A stretch of 64,000 nt of DNA from Mycobacterium gallinarum (lineage in GTDB: Bacteria > Actinomycetota > Actinomycetes > Mycobacteriales > Mycobacteriaceae), in contig NZ_AP022601.1 in assembly GCF_010726765.1 (NCBI RefSeq), positions 5,456,001 through 5,520,000 on the forward strand. The letters are read 5' to 3'. Of this stretch, positions 60,220 through 64,000 are shown in pieces. Position numbers and translations under genes: made by a program. The notes below the pieces were generated by a model, which worked only from the letters and a program-made list of their open reading frames with translations, was not told the DNA's origin and did no database searches. The stretch's first letter is position 1. Each line of letters begins with the position of its first letter.

Positions 60220-61470
60220 CTATAACGCAGTATCGGACAAGTGTGAACCCGAATCGGCCAAAACTTGGGCGAATTGGTCAATCGCCCAGTCGATCTCCGT
60301 AGCAGTGATCACCAGCGGTGGCGCAAAGCGCAATGTCGTACCGTGCGTGTCCTTAACCAGGACACCACGTTCGGCGAGCTTCAGGGTGATCTGCTTTCCC
60401 ATGCCGAGCGCCGGATCGATGTCCACGCCGGCCCACAGCCCCATTCCCCGAACCGCGACCACCCCGGACCCGATGAGCGCGCGCAGCCGCGCATGCAGAC
60501 GATCTCCGAGTTCTGCTGAGCGCGATTGGAATTCACCGCGTTGCAGCATTGCCACAACCGTCGTCCCGATGGCCGCCGCAAGTGGATTGCCGCCGAACGT
60601 GGAGCCGTGCTCGCCGGGATGCAGCACCCCGAGCACATCGCGGTCGGCGACCACGGCGGACAACGGCACCACACCGCCGCCGAGGGCTTTGCCGAGCAGA
60701 TAGATGTCGGGCACCACCCCGAAGTGGTCGCATGCGAAGGTGCGACCGGTGCGCGCCAGCCCCGACTGAATCTCGTCGGCGATCATGAGCACGTTGCGTT
60801 CGGTGCACAGTGCGCGGACCCGGGGCAGGAAGTCGCGGGGCGGAACGACGATCCCGGCCTCACCTTGGATCGGCTCGAGCAGCACGGCAACGGTGTTCTC
60901 GTCGATCGCGGCCGCCAGCGCGTCGGCGTCGCCGAAGGCCACCGAGCGGAATCCGGGGGTGTACGGTCCGAATCCGCGTCGGGCGGTCTCGTCGTCGGAG
61001 AAGCTGATGATCGTGGTGGTGCGGCCATGGAAGTTGTTGTGCGCCACTACGATATTGCTCTGACCCGCGGGTACGCCTTTGACGTCAGTGCCCCACTTTC
61101 GGGCGACCTTGATACCGCTCTCCACCGCTTCCGCGCCGCTGTTCATCGGCAGGACCATGTCCTTGCCGCAGAGTTCGGCGAGCGCCTGGCAGAAGGGGCC
61201 GAGCCGGTCGGAGTGGAACGCGCGGCTCACCAGTGTCAGGCTGTCCAGCTGTGCGTGGGCCACGGCGGTGATCTCCGGATTGCGGTGACCGAAGTTGACG
61301 GCGGAGTAGGCCGCCAGACAATCGAGATAGCGACGACCCTCGACATCGGTCACCCACACGCCGTCGGCACTGGTGGCGACGACCGGCAGCGGCGAGTAGT
61401 TGTGCGCAACGTAGCGGCTGTCCACTGCGATCGCCGCTTCGGTGCTGCTCATGGTGTCGACAACGGTCAC
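60220..61470 (-). CDS. rocD: Ornithine aminotransferase
   Basis: A 416-residue class III PLP aminotransferase. Substrate and PLP motifs: NSGAEAVESGIKVARKWG, ADEIQSGLARTGR (Asp232) and LLGKALGGG with PLP-lysine Lys261. It converts ornithine and 2-oxoglutarate to glutamate-5-semialdehyde and glutamate. It corresponds to Rv2322c plus Rv2321c, which are split in M. tuberculosis H37Rv; here the frame is intact. GTG 61470 is supported by GGAGG 7 nt upstream and overlaps the upstream stop as GTGA. Confidence 0.95.
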   Translation of the reverse strand: MTVVDTMSSTEAAIAVDSRYVAHNYSPLPVVATSADGVWVTDVEGRRYLDCLAAYSAVNFGHRNPEITAVAHAQLDSLTLVSRAFHSDRLGPFCQALAELCGKDMVLPMNSGAEAVESGIKVARKWGTDVKGVPAGQSNIVVAHNNFHGRTTTIISFSDDETARRGFGPYTPGFRSVAFGDADALAAAIDENTVAVLLEPIQGEAGIVVPPRDFLPRVRALCTERNVLMIADEIQSGLARTGRTFACDHFGVVPDIYLLGKALGGGVVPLSAVVADRDVLGVLHPGEHGSTFGGNPLAAAIGTTVVAMLQRGEFQSRSAELGDRLHARLRALIGSGVVAVRGMGLWAGVDIDPALGMGKQITLKLAERGVLVKDTHGTTLRFAPPLVITATEIDWAIDQFAQVLADSGSHLSDTAL

Positions 61471-62360
61471 GGATGTACCTCCAACGTGCAGCATTTGACG
61501 GATCCGCCGCCCTTGAGCAGCTCTGACAGATCGATTCCGATGGGCCGGAAGCCGGCGGTGCGCAGTTGTTCGGCGAATCCGGTCGCCGCGGCGGGCAACA
61601 CCACGTTGAGACCGTCGGACACCGCGTTGAGGCCAAGGACGTAGGCATCGGCGCTGCCCACCTCGATGGCGTCGGGGAACAGTTCGAGCAGATTCGTCCT
61701 GGACGGGTCGCTGAACGCGGGTGGGTAGTACGCGATCGTGGTGGCGTCGAGCACGGCTAGCGCGGTGTCGAGGTGATAGAAGCGCGGATCGACGAGTTCG
61801 AGGCTGACGACAGGCATCTGCACGATCGCGGCGATTTCGTCGTGTGCTTGCCGCTGGGTGCGGAAGCCGTGACCCGCCAACATGATCGAACCGACGACGA
61901 GCAGGTCGCCTTGGCCTTCGTTCGTGTGCCGGGTGTCGACGGGGCGATAGCCGTGGCGGGTCATCCATTCGGCGTACGCGGCGGACTCGTCGGCGCGTTG
62001 CGGATAGGCGAATCGAGCGGTGACCGCCTTGCCGTTCACCATCACTCCGCCGTTGGCGGCGTAGACCATGTCGGGAAGCCCGACGATGGGTTCGATCAAC
62101 TCGACGGTGTGGCCGAGCTCCTTGTATGTCTGCCGCAGGGTTTCCCACTGGCTGTACGCGAGATGGGTATCCACATCCACCGACGTGTCCATCCACGGGT
62201 TGATCGCGTACTCGACGGTGAAGAACGTCGGCGCCGTCATGGCGTAGCGCCGTATCGAGGGCGCACGCTCGGGGGTTCTGTCGGCGCCAGGGCGCTTCCG
62301 CGGGGTAGTGGCGACTTCGGATACCGGAGCCGCGACGGCGGCGACATCTGCGATCGTCAT
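61467..62360 (-). CDS. DDAH/arginine-deiminase-like amidino hydrolase (Rv2323c-like)
   Basis: A 297-residue guanidino-modifying enzyme. N-terminal extension of about 40 residues (RKRPGADRTPERAPSIRRYA), then VEYAINPWMD, PDMVYAANGG and FYHLDTALAVL (catalytic His), ending GGSVKCCTLEVHP with catalytic Cys290 or Cys291. It resembles dimethylarginine dimethylaminohydrolases and arginine dihydrolases; it would make citrulline or ornithine from arginine or a methylated arginine. It is the first gene of the leftward operon, divergent from Lrp, and coupled to rocD by GTGA. Confidence 0.88.
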   Translation of the reverse strand: MTIADVAAVAAPVSEVATTPRKRPGADRTPERAPSIRRYAMTAPTFFTVEYAINPWMDTSVDVDTHLAYSQWETLRQTYKELGHTVELIEPIVGLPDMVYAANGGVMVNGKAVTARFAYPQRADESAAYAEWMTRHGYRPVDTRHTNEGQGDLLVVGSIMLAGHGFRTQRQAHDEIAAIVQMPVVSLELVDPRFYHLDTALAVLDATTIAYYPPAFSDPSRTNLLELFPDAIEVGSADAYVLGLNAVSDGLNVVLPAAATGFAEQLRTAGFRPIGIDLSELLKGGGSVKCCTLEVHP

Positions 62361-62473
62361 AAATCAACGATATGGCCCAGCATTTTTGCAATCAATCATC
62401 GTCTATTGCGTATTGGCCCATGATTCATTGTTCTACAGCTAGAATATCGGTGATTTGTTGCGTGGAGGTGGTG
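62361..62473. promoter_or_regulatory. Divergent Lrp control region
   Basis: TATGGCCCA (62371-62379) and TATTGGCCCA (62411-62420) are direct repeats whose GGCCCA cores are 41 bp apart, four helical turns. The spacer is unusually AT-rich, with TTGCAAT and ATTGCG. TAGAAT (62440-62445) is a likely -10 for the Lrp gene. Best read as Lrp binding sites. Confidence 0.55.
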
Positions 62474-62920
62474 ATGGACCGTCTGGACCAGACAGACGAG
62501 CGCATTTTGGCCGAGCTCGCCAATGATGCGCGTGCCACGTACGCCGAGATCGGCGAACGGGTGAGCCTGTCGGCTCCTGCCGTGAAACGCAGGGTCGACC
62601 GACTGCTCGACAACGGCGTCATCCGGGGCTTCACCACGGTGGTGGACCGCAGCGCGCTTGGTTGGAACACCGAGGCGTACGTGCAGGTGTTCCGCCACGG
62701 CACGATTACGCCAGAACGGTTGCGCGCGGCCTGGATTGACATCCCGGAGGTGATCGGCGCGGCCACCGTCACCGGGACGGCCGACGCGATCCTGCACGTG
62801 CTCGCACGCGACATGCGGCATCTCGAGGAAGCGCTGGAGCGTATTCGCGCGGCCGCCGACGTCGAACGCAGCGAAAGCATCGTCGTGCTGACCAACATCA
62901 TCGACAGGGACCGCAGCTGA
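62474..62920 (+). CDS. Lrp/AsnC-family transcriptional regulator (Rv2324-like)
   Basis: A 148-residue Lrp/AsnC protein. N-terminal HTH (LDQTDERILAELANDARATY, SLSAPAVKRRVDRLLDNGVI) and C-terminal RAM ligand-binding domain (ATVTGTADAILHVLARDM, ESIVVLTNIIDRD). It is divergent from the ornithine/arginine operon and probably activates it in response to arginine or ornithine. ATG 62474 has GGAGG; a GTG one codon upstream is possible. Confidence 0.92.
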   Translation: MDRLDQTDERILAELANDARATYAEIGERVSLSAPAVKRRVDRLLDNGVIRGFTTVVDRSALGWNTEAYVQVFRHGTITPERLRAAWIDIPEVIGAATVTGTADAILHVLARDMRHLEEALERIRAAADVERSESIVVLTNIIDRDRS

Positions 62921-62965
62921 CGGGGTGGCGGACATATCGCGGGAGCCATCGTGCAAAATCTGCGC

Positions 62966-64000
62966 ATGTCCACCACTGGGGGAGTAGTCATTGTCGGCGG
63001 CGGCCTGGCCGCTGCCCGCACGGCTGAACAGCTCCGACGCTCCGAGTACGCCGGACCGGTCACCATCGTCAGCGACGAGGATCATCTGCCGTACGACCGG
63101 CCGCCGCTGTCGAAGGAGGTGCTGCGCGCCGAGACCGACGACGTCACGCTCAAGCCCGCCGAGTTCTACGAAGAAAACGACATCACCGTGTTGCTCGGCA
63201 ACGGAGCCCGGTCGATCGACACCGGGGCCAAGACGCTCACGCTCGCAGACGGCACCGAGATGCCTTACGACGAACTGATCATCGCCACCGGGCTGGTGCC
63301 CAAGCGCATCCCGTCGTTCCCGGATCTCAAAGGTATCCACGTCCTCCGCAACTTCGACGAAAGCCTTGCGTTGCGCGCCGAGGCGGGTTCGGCGACACGA
63401 GCCGTCGTGGTCGGTGCGGGTTTCATCGGTTGCGAGGTCGCGGCGAGCCTGCGCGGCATGGGCGTCGACGTCGTCCTGGTGGAGCCGCAGCCTTCGCCGC
63501 TGGCGTCGGTACTCGGCGGACGGATCGGTGAGTTGGTCGCCCGGCTGCACCGCGCCGAGGGCGTCGACGTGCGATGCGGCGTCGGGGTCTCGGAGGTCAG
63601 CGGATCCGAGCGGGTCGAGAGGGTGGTCCTGGGCGACGGCACCGAACTCGAGGCCGATCTCGTCGTGGTCGGTATCGGTTCGCATCCGGCCACCGAGTGG
63701 CTCGACGGCAGCGGCCTGGAGATCGACAACGGGATCGTCTGCGACGATCGCGGCCGGTCGAGCGCACCGCATGTGTGGGCGATCGGCGACGTCGCGTCCT
63801 GGCGCCACACCCTTGGGCACCAAGTGCGCGTGGAACATTGGAGCAACGTCGCCGACCAGGCGCGAGTGCTGGTGCCCGCGATGCTGGGTCAGGACGCACC
63901 GTCCACGGTGTCGGTGCCGTACTTCTGGAGCGACCAGTACGACGTCAAGATCCAGTGCCTGGGTGAGCCCGAGGCCGACGACGTGGTGCACGTCGTCGAG
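62966..64000 (+). CDS. Ferredoxin reductase (Rv0688-like), cut by window edge
   Basis: 345 codons open to the last base, so the C-terminal part is missing. The N-terminal FAD-binding motif VVIVGGGLAAARTAEQLR, the NAD-binding VVVGAGFIGCEVAASLRG and the closing FAD motif SAPHVWAIGDVASW identify a Rieske/[2Fe-2S]-type ferredoxin reductase as in Rv0688. It would pass electrons from NADH to a ferredoxin, possibly in redox partnership with the mycofactocin system. It sits 45 nt downstream of the Lrp gene rather than next to the SDR. Confidence 0.93.
   Translation, partial: MSTTGGVVIVGGGLAAARTAEQLRRSEYAGPVTIVSDEDHLPYDRPPLSKEVLRAETDDVTLKPAEFYEENDITVLLGNGARSIDTGAKTLTLADGTEMPYDELIIATGLVPKRIPSFPDLKGIHVLRNFDESLALRAEAGSATRAVVVGAGFIGCEVAASLRGMGVDVVLVEPQPSPLASVLGGRIGELVARLHRAEGVDVRCGVGVSEVSGSERVERVVLGDGTELEADLVVVGIGSHPATEWLDGSGLEIDNGIVCDDRGRSSAPHVWAIGDVASWRHTLGHQVRVEHWSNVADQARVLVPAMLGQDAPSTVSVPYFWSDQYDVKIQCLGEPEADDVVHVVE

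Noticed and set aside
57824-62920. Genomic island with mobile-element borders
   Set aside because: No integrase, transposase, direct-repeat border or tRNA was found at either end; the block may have moved by ordinary rearrangement.

Overview
The window is a high-GC actinobacterial chromosome segment, almost certainly from a rapidly growing Mycobacterium (Mycolicibacterium type). The basis is the RpoB, RpoC, EF-Tu and S12 sequences and a backbone that follows the M. tuberculosis order from memory: lipG and the Rv0647c-type ABC1 kinase, Rv0648-Rv0649-Rv0650, rplJ-rplL, mkl, rpoB-rpoC, end, fadE8-echA4-Rv0674-echA5, Rv0679c/Rv0680c-like genes, Rv0681, rpsL-rpsG-fusA-tuf, Rv0687 and Rv0688. No rRNA, tRNA, insertion sequence, prophage or CRISPR array was seen. 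Both edges cut genes: an ABC1 kinase on the left and a ferredoxin reductase on the right.

Layout. 1-18.1 kb is accessory and metabolic: an MHS-family transporter, an MpaB-type oxygenase divergent from a TetR regulator, a small DUF6319-like gene behind a LexA-like box, LipG, two DinB genes divergent from a WYL regulator across a palindrome, a SnoaL-like/SDR pair, a MerR regulator with a nucleotidyltransferase, an EEP phosphatase, the alpha-mannosidase operon with a ROK kinase, and an LLM oxidoreductase. 18.1-25.6 kb has rplJ-rplL with its leader, a DUF4333 lipoprotein, mkl (MceG ATPase), a molybdopterin oxidoreductase and a large secreted hydrolase. 25.6-33.5 kb is rpoB-rpoC with a strong terminator. 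33.6-45.1 kb has an internally duplicated membrane protein, endonuclease IV, a PAP2 phosphatase, the fadE8-echA4-paaX-echA5 operon, two paired families of small exported proteins and a TetR regulator. 45.1-49.8 kb is the str operon (rpsL, rpsG, fusA, tuf).

49.8-64 kb differs from the M. tuberculosis order. An alcohol dehydrogenase, a cutinase, a DHA2 exporter, a SHOCT protein, an arginine/ornithine-type antiporter and arginine deiminase precede a mycofactocin-type SDR (Rv0687). A compact block of ornithine aminotransferase, amino-acid permease, a DDAH/arginine-deiminase-like hydrolase, a stress protein and a divergent Lrp regulator (the Rv2319c-Rv2324 set) then separates that SDR from its usual neighbour, the Rv0688 ferredoxin reductase. 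Arginine deiminase plus exchanger could turn arginine into citrulline and ammonia, while RocE/RocD would take up arginine or ornithine and pass ornithine to glutamate semialdehyde, with Lrp as the likely control.

Control elements readable from sequence include a LexA-like box, a KstR-type box, operator-like palindromes at several divergent or self-regulated promoters, four hairpin terminators or terminator-like structures, the L10 leader, and several genes whose -10 hexamer lies about 7 nt before the start codon, which points to leaderless mRNAs. RRDR residues of RpoB and Lys43/Lys88 of S12 are wild type. I did not find a clearly new multi-gene defence or mobile system; the arginine-catabolic block is the most interesting arrangement.
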